A DNA stretch of 19,033 nucleotides from CAYGZA01 sp964354135. GTDB taxonomy: Bacteria > Planctomycetota > Planctomycetia > Pirellulales > Thermoguttaceae. Both the position numbers and the translations under genes were made by a program. The stretch is taken from positions 1 through 19,033 of the forward strand of contig CAYGZA010000093.1 in the NCBI GenBank assembly GCA_964354135.1. Direction: 5' to 3'. Positions 7,429 through 15,461 of this stretch are shown here, piece after piece. Each line of letters opens with the position of its first letter. Within the stretch, counting starts at the first letter, position 1. Below the pieces are notes generated by a model. It ran no database searches. It had not been told where the DNA came from and saw only the letters and a program-made list of their open reading frames with translations.

Positions 7429-7458
7429 TGGACAAGGACGAGGCGAGATTGGTATAAT
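7429..7458 (+). promoter_or_regulatory. Putative sigma-70-like promoter for the second antitoxin
   Basis: TGGACA (7429-7434) and a perfect TATAAT (7453-7458) are separated by 18 bases. They lie in the sequence that follows the vapC stub and 51 bases before the ATG at 7509. The predicted start of transcription is near 7465. This is the best promoter match I see in the window. Confidence 0.5.
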
Positions 7459-7508
7459 GGTGAAGGTTGCGGTCCAGTTTCGGTTTTCCGTTTGCGCAAG
7501 GTGCGCCC

Positions 7509-7748
7509 ATGACAAGAGTGGTTATTGATGCTGAAACCTGGTCCAAGCTGAGCGACCCACACGAATTGCTCGAATTGTGCGACCCGTCCGGGCAGACGCT
7601 CGGGTATTATCAGCCGGCGTTCCGGGTTGGCGCCGTCGATGGTGGCAAGATCTGCTCACCATACACGGATGAGGAAATCGAGGAGCGGCGCCGGCAGGCC
7701 GGCGGCGAAACCTTGTCCGAGTTCTGGAAGGCTCTCGCTCAGCAGTGA
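7509..7748 (+). CDS. Small antitoxin-like protein paired with a RelE/ParE toxin relic
   Basis: 79 residues from ATG 7509, with a weak AAGGTG (7498-7503) upstream. The frame is open back to 7467, but that part overlaps the presumed transcription start. The sequence MTRVVIDAETWSKLSD, then LLELCDPSGQTLGYYQPAF, then YTDEEIEERRRQAGGETLSE, ending FWKALAQQ, is of a type often found directly before RelE/ParE toxin genes. I know no firm family name for it. A short beta-strand start followed by an acidic helical tail fits an antitoxin. The stop (TGA 7746-7748) overlaps the GTG start (7745) of a broken toxin frame. It has its own predicted promoter at 7429-7458. Confidence 0.65.
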   Translation: MTRVVIDAETWSKLSDPHELLELCDPSGQTLGYYQPAFRVGAVDGGKICSPYTDEEIEERRRQAGGETLSEFWKALAQQ

Positions 7749-7851
7749 AATACACCGTGACTTGGACCCTCGCCGCGCTGGAGGAACTGGCCAGGAGGAG
7801 GACCGAACGGTTCGCGTGCTGACGGTCTGGCGCGTGAAAGCGATTCGCTAA
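7745..7851 (+). pseudogene. Internally deleted RelE/ParE-type toxin
   Basis: GTG 7745 overlaps the antitoxin stop and begins VKYTVTWTLAALEELARR, the usual first strand and helix of a RelE/ParE-fold toxin. The frame then ends at TGA 7820-7822 after 25 residues. In another frame the C-terminal strand is still readable, EDRTVRVLTVWRVKAIR, ending at TAA 7849-7851. A complete toxin has about 90-100 residues, so the middle portion, with the bulk of the fold, has been deleted with a frame change. This leaves the two ends fused into about 35 codons. Confidence 0.65.
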
Positions 7852-8049
7852 TCCTGCTGACGCTGCAGCCGCAGGTTCCACCTCCATTCCACCACCGCAG
7901 GGCAAGGCGCTTCAGTTCAGCCGCCATCCGCCTGGCCCTCTTGCACCCCCGGGGCGTTTCGATCATCATGCGGCGATGCAGCAGCAAGCGTATCGAGTTC
8001 CGCCGAGCGGGCCAGCCCGGTCGTCCAGCGGCTGCGTAGCCAGGCTTAA

Positions 8050-8063
8050 CCGTCGATCGACGG
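8050..8063. promoter_or_regulatory. Perfect 14-bp palindrome, possible operator
   Basis: CCGTCGATCGACGG is its own reverse complement. It lies about 110 bases upstream of the TATAAT box of the restriction gene and 10 bases before the tandem 21-mers, so a dimeric regulator could bind here. No controller gene is present in the window. Confidence 0.35.
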
Positions 8064-8072
8064 GTGGGAAGA

Positions 8073-8114
8073 GGAGACCTGCAGTCGGTGCGGGGAGACC
8101 TGCGCTCGGCGCGG
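8073..8114. repeat. Tandem duplication of a 21-bp unit
   Basis: Two directly adjacent 21-base units (8073-8093 and 8094-8114) agree at 18 of 21 positions. Both begin GGAGACCTGC and end CGG. The period of 21 is two helical turns, so both copies would face the same side of the DNA, as expected of paired protein-binding sites. It could also be a chance slippage product. Confidence 0.5.
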
Positions 8115-8170
8115 TGGCAGGCCACACCCGCGGACACGCCGTTGGCATAGCTGACGCTCTCGCGGGCGGC

Positions 8171-8176
8171 TATAAT
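8171..8176 (+). promoter_or_regulatory. Putative -10 box of the restriction gene
   Basis: A perfect TATAAT stands 34 bases before the GTG start. The best upstream -35 candidates are off-spacing (TTGGCA at 8142-8147 leaves 23 bases, CTGACG at 8151-8156 leaves 14), so the promoter may be weak or activator-dependent. It is followed by AGGAGG at 8197-8202. Confidence 0.35.
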
Positions 8177-8210
8177 CGCGTGTCGTACCGCAACAAGGAG
8201 GGGTGAGGTT

Positions 8211-11200
8211 GTGGCTTCCACCAAACCAACGATCCACGAAGTAGACTTCTGCGGACAAGTCGCCTCCACCGTCAATGGCCTCATAACCCAGAATCCCGGT
8301 GTCTTCCCATTCCGCGACGCCCGGGTAGAGGGGTTTGGAACCGGTCCGGGCCGCCGGAAGCGCAAGGACCTCCGCTTCTTCGACCGCAACGGCAAGGTGG
8401 TGCTTTGCGGAGAAGTGAAGCTACCCGGAAAACCGGAAGGCCGCTCTGCCTTTGCGGACAAGCTCATGCAGGATGCCTTCGCCAAGGCAGATGAGGCGGG
8501 TACTCAATTCTTCTTCACCTGGAACGTCAACGAATTCGCGCTCTTCGATCGGAGTCTTTGGGAGCGGCCGCTGATTGATCGGCGTGTACGGGTCTGGCGG
8601 CTCGCCCGGACGCTGTCCAGTCCTGAAGACGTTGCCCGCGAAGACAACCTAAGCTTCATCAAGACGCATTTCCTGCCTGATCTCTTGCGGGATTTGGGCG
8701 ACTTCGTTTCCGGCCGCCGGCGCGACTGGCTGCCCCCCGATGACATCTTCATTCGCTCCCTGGAAAGCCACCTGGACTGGCCCGTGCAACTGGCCAGCGC
8801 GTACATTCTGGAACACGCCAACAAGAGCAAACCGTTTGGCCTGCGTGTCCAGCGCTGGATGACCGACCAAGACTGGACCTTTGTTCGCACGCCGCACGAG
8901 GAGTGGGCCAAGGCCGTGGACAACATGGCGAAGACCTTGGCCTACGTTTGGGCGAACCGGCTGATCTTCTATAAGGCCCTGCGGAGCCGGTTCCCCGACC
9001 TGCCACGACTGGAACTGCGCCGATCGGTCACGAAGGCGGACGAGGCGGTGGCCGCGTTCAACCGCTTCTTCCAGCACGCTGTCGAGCGAAGCGGCGACTA
9101 TGAACCGCTGCTGATGCCCGAAGCGCGAGATTGGGCAACGGAGCTTGTCTTCCGTCCCGCCAACGCGCTGGATGCGTGGCGCGGGATGCTCCGAGGTATC
9201 GAATCGGTGGACTTCCGTGAAGTCTCGTCCGACGTAGTGGGTCGGATCTTCCAAAAGCTCATCGGTCCAGAGGAGCGACACCGCTACGGCCAACATTTCA
9301 CCGGCGATGACGTGGTAGACCTCATTAACGGCTTCTGTGTGCGAAACGCCAGCGACGCGATACTTGACCCGGCGTGCGGATCGGGAAGCTTCCTTGTTCG
9401 TGCGTACTATCGCAAGCGTTACCTGGACCCCTCGCGCAAGCACCTGGACGTGATTGGTGAGCTGTTTGGCTGCGACATTGCCCTTTACCCGGCACACCTC
9501 GCGACGCTCAATTTGGCTGCGCGCGAAATCACCGACGAAGCTAACTATCCGCGCATCAGGCGTCGCAACTTCTTCGACTTCGTCCCCGAGCAGCCCTTTT
9601 CTGAAATCCCCGACAACGTGGGCGCACAGCAGCCCGTGCCGCTGCCTCCGCTGGATGCCGTAGTAGGAAACCCGCCCTACGTCCGCCAAGAGAAGATCGA
9701 AAAGGCAGACAAGACGCGATTCGGCGAGATTGTTGGCAGCGCATGGCGCGACTTGCGTCTGAGCGGGCGAAGCGATCTGCATTGTTACTTCTGGCCCGCC
9801 GCAACCCGGCTTCTCAAGCCCGACGGCTACTTCGGCTTTCTGACAAGCTCATCGTGGCTGGATGTTGAGTACGGCTTTGCCCTCCAAGGCTGGATACTGG
9901 GACATTTCCGCATCTTGGCGATCATGGAAAGCGCGACCGAGCCGTGGTTCCCCGACGCCCGCGTAAAGACCTGCGTGACGATCCTGCAACGCTGCGATGA
10001 GGAAGCGCAACGCATGGCCAATCTTGTCCGCTTCGTGCGATTCAACGGCAAGCTGGCGGACATCATCGGGATTCCACCCGGCCAAGACGAAAACGACCGG
10101 CAAGCTGCGATTGAGGCGCTGCGCAATCAGATTCTCAACACCATCGCAGACTGCCAGGACCAGGACTTGCGGATCATCGTCAAGGCGCAGAAGGACCTTT
10201 GGGCCGACGGTGTTCGGGCCGGCGCAATCCTGGTTGACGTCCAAGCCGCTGAAATGCCGGAGGAGGGCCAAGAGGAGGAATCGCCCGAAGTAACGGCGAT
10301 GAACTCTATCGGTCGCGACCCGAACGGCGTCTACCGCGCCGGGAAATGGGGCCGGTATGTTCGCGCGCCCGACCTGTACTTCGACATCATGCGCCGGTTT
10401 GGTGGCCGCTTTGTCGCGCTGGGCGAGATTGCCAACATCCGGCGGGGCATTACGAGCGGCTGCGATGCCTTCTTCATGCCCAAGGATATTACCGCCGAGA
10501 TGCTTGCCAGACATAAGAACGACCGCGAGTTCCGGCGCCACGCGGGCGGGGCGCCCCGGAATGATGCTCAATCTGGCAAGTTGCGGATAGTCGAAGCCGG
10601 CGACGGAAGCGTCCATCCGGTCGAAGCGAAGTACGTGCGTCCAGAGCTGCACAGCCCGATGGAGGTTGATCGGCCGATTGTACGCGCGGTGGCCCTCAGA
10701 CGCGTCGTCCTTCTCGTTGGGCAGCCCATGGACAAGCTGAAGGCGAAAGCGCCTTGGCTGTCGCGCTACTTACGCTATGGCATGACGGCGACGTTTGCAT
10801 CCAGCAAGTCGAAGCCCGTCCCTGTACCGGAGCGTTCAACCTGCGCTAACCGCGATCCGTGGTACGACTTGACCAAGCTTGTGCGACCGGGTATTGCATT
10901 TTGGCCTTTGGCCCAGCAATATCGCCACATCATCCCGGGGAACCCTGAACGTTTGGTGTGCAATAAGAGATTCTTCGACGTTGCTCCACTCACGCTGTCT
11001 TCCGCCGAGTGTGACGCACTTGTAGCTATCCTCAATTCAACGCTCGTTGGTTTCTGGAAAAACTTCTACGGGCGCTACACGGGAACCGAAGGGTCCCTTG
11101 ATACCGAAGTCATTGATGCGAAGATGATGGAGGTCCCGAACCCTCAGGGGGTTTCTGCGCACCTAGCGCGCCGCTTGACCGATGCCTTGGCGCGAATGGG

Positions 11201-12044
11201 CACGCGTGAAGTGGGCCGACTGGTGGAAGAGCAACTGATGGACTGCCATACGCCCGAGCGCGCCCGGAGGTTGGCGGCCGGTCCGCTGCTGTTCTCGCAT
11301 GAGCTTCAGCAACCCGACCGCCGCGACTTGGACGATGCCGTCTTTGAATTGCTGGGAGTTTCGGACCCAAAGGAACGCGATGAGCTGATTGATCGCCTGT
11401 ATGAAGCGACGGCCCGCCACTTCCGCGAGATCCGCGTAGTCGAAATCCAAAAGATGCAGCAACGGGCGAAGTCCGACAACAGGCGTTTCAGTGTTCACGA
11501 CTTGGTGGCTGATATTTGGGACGCGGCCGAGCTTGAGGACGCCACGCCGCTGGCCGAGTGGATCGGCCAGCTCCCGGAATCGAACTCCCTGGCGATCATT
11601 CCTGAAGGGCGGCCGGCGGCCGTGTCCAGTGACGTGATGTTCTCACCCAACACAGTGTACTTCGGCAAGGCCCGCAAGAGTTCCATTGATTGTCAGTCCC
11701 GTGGACAGGCGGAACTGGTTGTCCGTCTGGCGAATCTGGGCATCGCCGGTGAAATCACGTTGCCGCGGGATTTCGGCCCGTGCATCAAGTTGCTGGAGCG
11801 AGTGAACCGGCGCATCGAGAGCGCCGCGAGACGCTTCAAGGAGCTGGCCGAAAGCCGGACAGGCGATGAGCGCGTCCAACAGCAACTCATGGAACTGCTG
11901 GAGCGCTGGTTTGTGTTAGGCCGGGAATCGCCTGAGCTTGGATTGACGAGCGAACCGTCCGATGAGCGGAATGACATGGACAGCGAAAGCGAATCGGACG
12001 CGCAGGGAGGCCCCGGGACTCCAGAAGAAGGAGAACCATCGTGA
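8211..12044 (+). CDS. Single-chain Type IIG-like restriction-modification protein
   Basis: 1277 residues from GTG 8211, with AGGAGG (8197-8202) 8 bases upstream. The N-terminal region carries a PD-(D/E)XK nuclease pattern, D53 in RKDLRFF and E68-V-K70 in LCGEVKLP. The methylase core follows: motif X RYGQHFTGDDVVDLI from R358, SAM-binding DPACGSGSF from D386, and catalytic NPPY at 487-490 (N6-adenine type). Beyond about 740 the chain resembles TaqI/Eco57I-type specificity domains (GEIANIRRGITSGCDAFF, IAFWPLAQQYRHIIP, FYGRYTGTEGSLD). A helical extension of nearly 300 residues with an acidic tail ends it. Such proteins methylate one strand of an asymmetric site and cut at a distance; no separate subunit is needed and none is present. 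It follows two toxin-antitoxin loci, and its stop overlaps the next gene's start. Recognition site unknown. Confidence 0.88.
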   Translation: MASTKPTIHEVDFCGQVASTVNGLITQNPGVFPFRDARVEGFGTGPGRRKRKDLRFFDRNGKVVLCGEVKLPGKPEGRSAFADKLMQDAFAKADEAGTQFFFTWNVNEFALFDRSLWERPLIDRRVRVWRLARTLSSPEDVAREDNLSFIKTHFLPDLLRDLGDFVSGRRRDWLPPDDIFIRSLESHLDWPVQLASAYILEHANKSKPFGLRVQRWMTDQDWTFVRTPHEEWAKAVDNMAKTLAYVWANRLIFYKALRSRFPDLPRLELRRSVTKADEAVAAFNRFFQHAVERSGDYEPLLMPEARDWATELVFRPANALDAWRGMLRGIESVDFREVSSDVVGRIFQKLIGPEERHRYGQHFTGDDVVDLINGFCVRNASDAILDPACGSGSFLVRAYYRKRYLDPSRKHLDVIGELFGCDIALYPAHLATLNLAAREITDEANYPRIRRRNFFDFVPEQPFSEIPDNVGAQQPVPLPPLDAVVGNPPYVRQEKIEKADKTRFGEIVGSAWRDLRLSGRSDLHCYFWPAATRLLKPDGYFGFLTSSSWLDVEYGFALQGWILGHFRILAIMESATEPWFPDARVKTCVTILQRCDEEAQRMANLVRFVRFNGKLADIIGIPPGQDENDRQAAIEALRNQILNTIADCQDQDLRIIVKAQKDLWADGVRAGAILVDVQAAEMPEEGQEEESPEVTAMNSIGRDPNGVYRAGKWGRYVRAPDLYFDIMRRFGGRFVALGEIANIRRGITSGCDAFFMPKDITAEMLARHKNDREFRRHAGGAPRNDAQSGKLRIVEAGDGSVHPVEAKYVRPELHSPMEVDRPIVRAVALRRVVLLVGQPMDKLKAKAPWLSRYLRYGMTATFASSKSKPVPVPERSTCANRDPWYDLTKLVRPGIAFWPLAQQYRHIIPGNPERLVCNKRFFDVAPLTLSSAECDALVAILNSTLVGFWKNFYGRYTGTEGSLDTEVIDAKMMEVPNPQGVSAHLARRLTDALARMGTREVGRLVEEQLMDCHTPERARRLAAGPLLFSHELQQPDRRDLDDAVFELLGVSDPKERDELIDRLYEATARHFREIRVVEIQKMQQRAKSDNRRFSVHDLVADIWDAAELEDATPLAEWIGQLPESNSLAIIPEGRPAAVSSDVMFSPNTVYFGKARKSSIDCQSRGQAELVVRLANLGIAGEITLPRDFGPCIKLLERVNRRIESAARRFKELAESRTGDERVQQQLMELLERWFVLGRESPELGLTSEPSDERNDMDSESESDAQGGPGTPEEGEPS

Positions 12045-13327
12045 CAAGCCACAAGATGACTCGCCGTTGTTTCTTGGGGGGTGCCGGTGCGGCGATCGCG
12101 GGTCCGTATGTGGTTGCTTCGACGGCCTTGGGCGGACAGGGCCGGGCGCCGGCCAGCCAACGGATTGTCATGGGAGCGATCGGGATCGGCGGGCGCGCGA
12201 TCGGCCAACAGGTTCTGCAGAACTTCCTGGCCGAGCCCGAGGTGCAAATGGTCGCCGTCTGCGACGTCCAGCGCCAACGGCGCGAGGCCGGCCAGACGGT
12301 CGTGAACGACACCTACGGCAACCGGGATTGCGCAGCCTACCGCGATCTGCGCGAGCTGTTGGCCCGCAGCGACATCAACGCCGTGCTGATCGCCACCGGC
12401 GATCGCTGGCATGCGCTCGCCTCGGTGATGGCGGCGAAGGCCGGCAAGGACGTCTACTGCGAGAAACCCATGTCTTTGACAATCGCGGAGGGCCGAACGG
12501 TGGCCGGCACGATGCGCACCCTCGGCAGGGTGTACCAGGGAGGCACGCAACGGCGAAGCGTCCCGAAGTTCCTCTACGCCGCCGAGGCCGCCCGCAGCGG
12601 GAAGCTGGGTCGGTTGCGGACCGTCTACGGATATACGCCGGACTTCGTTCCCAACATCGGGGCCTTCCAGGCGCGGCCGCCGCAGCCCGAGCCGCCCCGA
12701 GAGGTCGTCGACTGGGACTTGTGGCTGGGGCCTGTCGTATGGCGTCCCTACAACTCCGATTACATTGGCGGCCTGGGTGGTTGGAGCCACATCCCGGATC
12801 TCGGCGGGGGAGGCATCACCGATTGGGGAACGCACCAGGCCGATCTGGCACAGTATGCCAACGACGCAGAGATGTCCTCACCCGTCGAGTACGAGCAACC
12901 AAGCGGCAACGAAGTCGCGGCCAAGTATGCCAACGGGGTCCGGCTGGTGTTTCACGCGGGAATCCCGGACGGGGCTTGCCTCATGGCGCGATTCGAAGGG
13001 ACGGAGGGCTGGATCTCCGTGGACGACAACCTGGGGTTCGAGGCCGATCCGCCGTCCCTGCTGGGACCCTACAAGCCGAGGGAAAGAGGCACCTACGAGA
13101 AGGCGGCCAATCACATCCAGGATTTCCTGAAGTGCATCAAGACGCGCCGGCAGCCCGTCTGCAATGCAGAGGTGGCCCATCGGGCGACCACGGCGTGCCA
13201 TGCCGCCAACATCTGTGTGTGTCTCGGCCGGCCGCTGAAGTGGGACCCGGCGAAGGAAGAGTTCGTCGGCGACGACGTGGCAAACCGGATGCGCAGCCGC
13301 GCCTCGCGCGAACCGTGGCGATTCTGA
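12041..13327 (+). CDS. Tat-exported Gfo/Idh/MocA family oxidoreductase
   Basis: 428 residues from GTG 12041, supported by AAGGAG (12028-12033) 7 bases upstream; ATG 12056 is the alternative. The N-terminus TRRCFLGGAGAAIAG is a twin-arginine signal, so the protein should be exported with its nicotinamide cofactor bound. A Rossmann domain follows (GAIGIGGRAIGQQ near residues 45-57, VAVCDV at 71-76), then the family's EKP at 141-143 with the usual catalytic lysine, and GGGGITDWGTHQ at 255-266 in the substrate domain. Family members oxidise or interconvert sugars, often at C3, which would feed enzymes of the DUF1080 type encoded at 1397. The start overlaps the restriction gene stop by 4 bases (GTGA). 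It is separated by 42 bases from the HEAT-repeat gene. The substrate cannot be read from sequence. Confidence 0.9.
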   Translation: MTSHKMTRRCFLGGAGAAIAGPYVVASTALGGQGRAPASQRIVMGAIGIGGRAIGQQVLQNFLAEPEVQMVAVCDVQRQRREAGQTVVNDTYGNRDCAAYRDLRELLARSDINAVLIATGDRWHALASVMAAKAGKDVYCEKPMSLTIAEGRTVAGTMRTLGRVYQGGTQRRSVPKFLYAAEAARSGKLGRLRTVYGYTPDFVPNIGAFQARPPQPEPPREVVDWDLWLGPVVWRPYNSDYIGGLGGWSHIPDLGGGGITDWGTHQADLAQYANDAEMSSPVEYEQPSGNEVAAKYANGVRLVFHAGIPDGACLMARFEGTEGWISVDDNLGFEADPPSLLGPYKPRERGTYEKAANHIQDFLKCIKTRRQPVCNAEVAHRATTACHAANICVCLGRPLKWDPAKEEFVGDDVANRMRSRASREPWRF

Positions 13328-13369
13328 ACTCGTGGAATCCCGGAGCCTTTTCCAGAAAGGAGCATCGCC

Positions 13370-15415
13370 GTGTTCCGGCAGCGAATGACAACCTGGTGTC
13401 TGGCGGCGGTCTTGACGGGATGGGGCGCTTTGGCGCTCGCGGGGCTTGACGAGGACTCTTTAATAAAGGCCCTGGCCGCGTACGAGTGGGGCCAATCGGA
13501 CGCGGCCCTGAGGTCGATCGACAAGGCGGTCGTGGCCGCGATGAAGAATGAGGCCGCGCGGAAGGACCTGGAAACGCGCCTGTCGCAACTCCTCAAGGCG
13601 ACGGCGACGCGGCCCGCAAAGTGCTACGCGTGCCAGAAGCTCGCGCTAGTCGGCACGAAGGACTGCGTGCCCGCGTTGGCAGGCCTGTTGGCCGACAAGG
13701 ACCTCTCGCACATGGCTCGCTACGCACTGGAGGCCATTCCGGATGCGGCGGCCGCGGCGGCGCTGCGCGACGCGATGCCGAATCTGAAGGGCGCGGCCAA
13801 GGTGGGCGTGATCAACTCCCTTGGTGTCCGCCGCGATGCCGCGAGCGTTGCGCCGCTTGCAGCCGTGCTGGGCGACGCCGATAGCCAGATCGTCGCGGCG
13901 GCGGCCTCGGCGCTGGCGAGGATCGGCACGGCCGAGGCGGTCCGCACCCTGTTCGATTCTCGCGTCAAGGCGCCCGCCGCCATCCGCGTCCCTGTGTCGG
14001 TCGCCTGCGTCGAGGCGGCGGAAGCCCTCTCGCAAGCCGGGGACAAGGGCGAAGCTGCGAAGCGCTTTCAGGAGTTGATCGCGCCCGCCGAGCCCCCTTG
14101 GGTCCAAGCGGCCGCATTCCGGGGACTCATCGCGGCGCAGCCCGACCAGGCCTTCCAGCGGGTCATGAAGGCCCTCCAGGGCGACGATGCGCTCCGCCGG
14201 GCCGTGGCGGGTGAGACGATCCGCGCGGCGAACGACCCGAAACCCTATGCCGATGCGCTGGGCACCCTCCCGCCGGCCACCCAGGTGATTGTGCTGAACG
14301 TTCTGGGGCAGCGCGGGTACGTGGCAGCACGCGGCGCCGTCGTGGCGGCCCTCGGGAGTCCCGATGAGGCGGTGCGGGCTGCCGCGCTGGGGGCGTTGGG
14401 CCACGTCGGCACGGTCGAGGACGTGCCGCGGTTGGCTGCGGCCGCCGGAAAGCCCGGGGCCGAAGGGGACGCCGCGCGAGCGGCCCTCGTGCGGATCAAG
14501 GCGCCCGGCGCCAATAAGGCGATGGTGGCCGCCATGTCGCAGACGGCGGCGGCAAGAGCGGCCCTCGTGGGCGCGCTGGCGGCCCGCTGGGCGGTCGATG
14601 AGTTGCCCGCCGTGGTGCGGTGCACTGAAGATCCGCAACCCGAGGTTCGCAGCGCCGCCGTGGCGGCCATCGCCACCATCGGCCAACGGCAGCAGGCCGG
14701 CGATCTCGTGAGGCTCCTTCGGAAAACGCAAGTCCCCAACGAGCGTGCGGCCATCGCCAGCGCCCTTCTAGCGGTCTGCGGCCGCTACGGGGCGGCCTGT
14801 GCTCCGCACGTGACGCCGCTGGCGCAAAGCGGCGACGGCGGCCTGCGCGTGATCGCGATTCATGCGCTTGTTTCCTGCGGTGGCCAGAGCGCGCTGGCCG
14901 CGGTCAGGTCCGCGATCGAGGACCCGGAGGAGACGGTCCGGGACGAGGCGATACGGACTTTGTCTTCCTGGCCGAACAGGTGGCCGGATGACGCCGGCGC
15001 AAGGGAACCGCTTCTGGCGCTGGCCAGGTCGGCCAGGAAGGCGTCGCACCAGGTCTTGGCCCTGCGCGGTTTCCTGCAATGCGTCGAGAACGACAAGAGT
15101 CTCCCCAGCCAACAGAAGGGAGCCGAGGTGAGCAAGGTGCTGCCGCTGGTGACGCGGGCCGAAGAGAAGCGGCTCGCGATCGCCACGATCGGCTCTCTCC
15201 CCACCGCCGGCGCGCTGGAGATGTTGGCCCGCTTCGCGGCGGACCCCGCGGTTTCCGAGGAAGCGTGCTCGGCCATCGTCACCCTCGCCGAGAGAAGCGA
15301 CCTAAAGGACGTTTCCAACCAACAGCGTCAGAAAGCCCTGCGCACGGCGGCCGAGAACTCGAAGGCCGACGCAACAAAGAAGAGGGCCGAAGACGCCCTG
15401 AGGGCAGTCAAGTAG
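13370..15415 (+). CDS. Exported HEAT-repeat protein
   Basis: 681 residues from GTG 13370, with AAAGGAG (13356-13362) 7 bases upstream; ATG 13385 is a less supported alternative. A signal peptide (WCLAAVLTGWGALALAG) is followed by an alanine-rich, all-helical solenoid of HEAT / PBS-lyase-type repeats running from about residue 75 to 660. Examples are CVPALAGLLADKDLSHMARY, SVAPLAAVLGDADSQIVAAA and AVVAALGSPDEAVRAAALGA. No catalytic motif is seen; a CYAC pair at C85 and C88 stands alone and is not a heme motif. HEAT solenoids are protein-binding scaffolds. Its place between an oxidoreductase and a CxxCH protein suggests it organises partners outside the cytoplasm, which is inference. Strong alanine and GC bias is normal for such repeats. 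Confidence 0.88.
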   Translation: MFRQRMTTWCLAAVLTGWGALALAGLDEDSLIKALAAYEWGQSDAALRSIDKAVVAAMKNEAARKDLETRLSQLLKATATRPAKCYACQKLALVGTKDCVPALAGLLADKDLSHMARYALEAIPDAAAAAALRDAMPNLKGAAKVGVINSLGVRRDAASVAPLAAVLGDADSQIVAAAASALARIGTAEAVRTLFDSRVKAPAAIRVPVSVACVEAAEALSQAGDKGEAAKRFQELIAPAEPPWVQAAAFRGLIAAQPDQAFQRVMKALQGDDALRRAVAGETIRAANDPKPYADALGTLPPATQVIVLNVLGQRGYVAARGAVVAALGSPDEAVRAAALGALGHVGTVEDVPRLAAAAGKPGAEGDAARAALVRIKAPGANKAMVAAMSQTAAARAALVGALAARWAVDELPAVVRCTEDPQPEVRSAAVAAIATIGQRQQAGDLVRLLRKTQVPNERAAIASALLAVCGRYGAACAPHVTPLAQSGDGGLRVIAIHALVSCGGQSALAAVRSAIEDPEETVRDEAIRTLSSWPNRWPDDAGAREPLLALARSARKASHQVLALRGFLQCVENDKSLPSQQKGAEVSKVLPLVTRAEEKRLAIATIGSLPTAGALEMLARFAADPAVSEEACSAIVTLAERSDLKDVSNQQRQKALRTAAENSKADATKKRAEDALRAVK

Positions 15416-15461
15416 CATCGGGTTCTTCAGGAAGGGCCCAAAGAGCGATGCGAGGATCCTG

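Larger units (their letters stand above)
7852..8210 (+). other. Upstream region of the restriction-modification gene
   Basis: About 360 bases without a gene. The right half is structured: a 14-bp perfect palindrome at 8050-8063, a 21-bp tandem duplication at 8073-8114, a TATAAT at 8171-8176, and a strong Shine-Dalgarno at 8197-8202. The left half (7852-8040) shows nothing I can name; a minus-strand stretch (RRMAAELKRLALRWWNGG) near 7890-7940 is not enough to call a gene. Confidence 0.5.

Noticed and set aside
8211..12044. BREX PglX or Type I HsdM
   Set aside because: No BREX partners (PglZ, BrxC) and no HsdR/HsdS nearby; an N-terminal PD-(D/E)XK pattern and TaqI-like specificity region fit a single-chain Type IIG enzyme better.
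13646..14731. 361-codon minus-strand open frame
   Set aside because: It is antisense to the HEAT-repeat gene, with a composition dominated by Arg, Gly and His.
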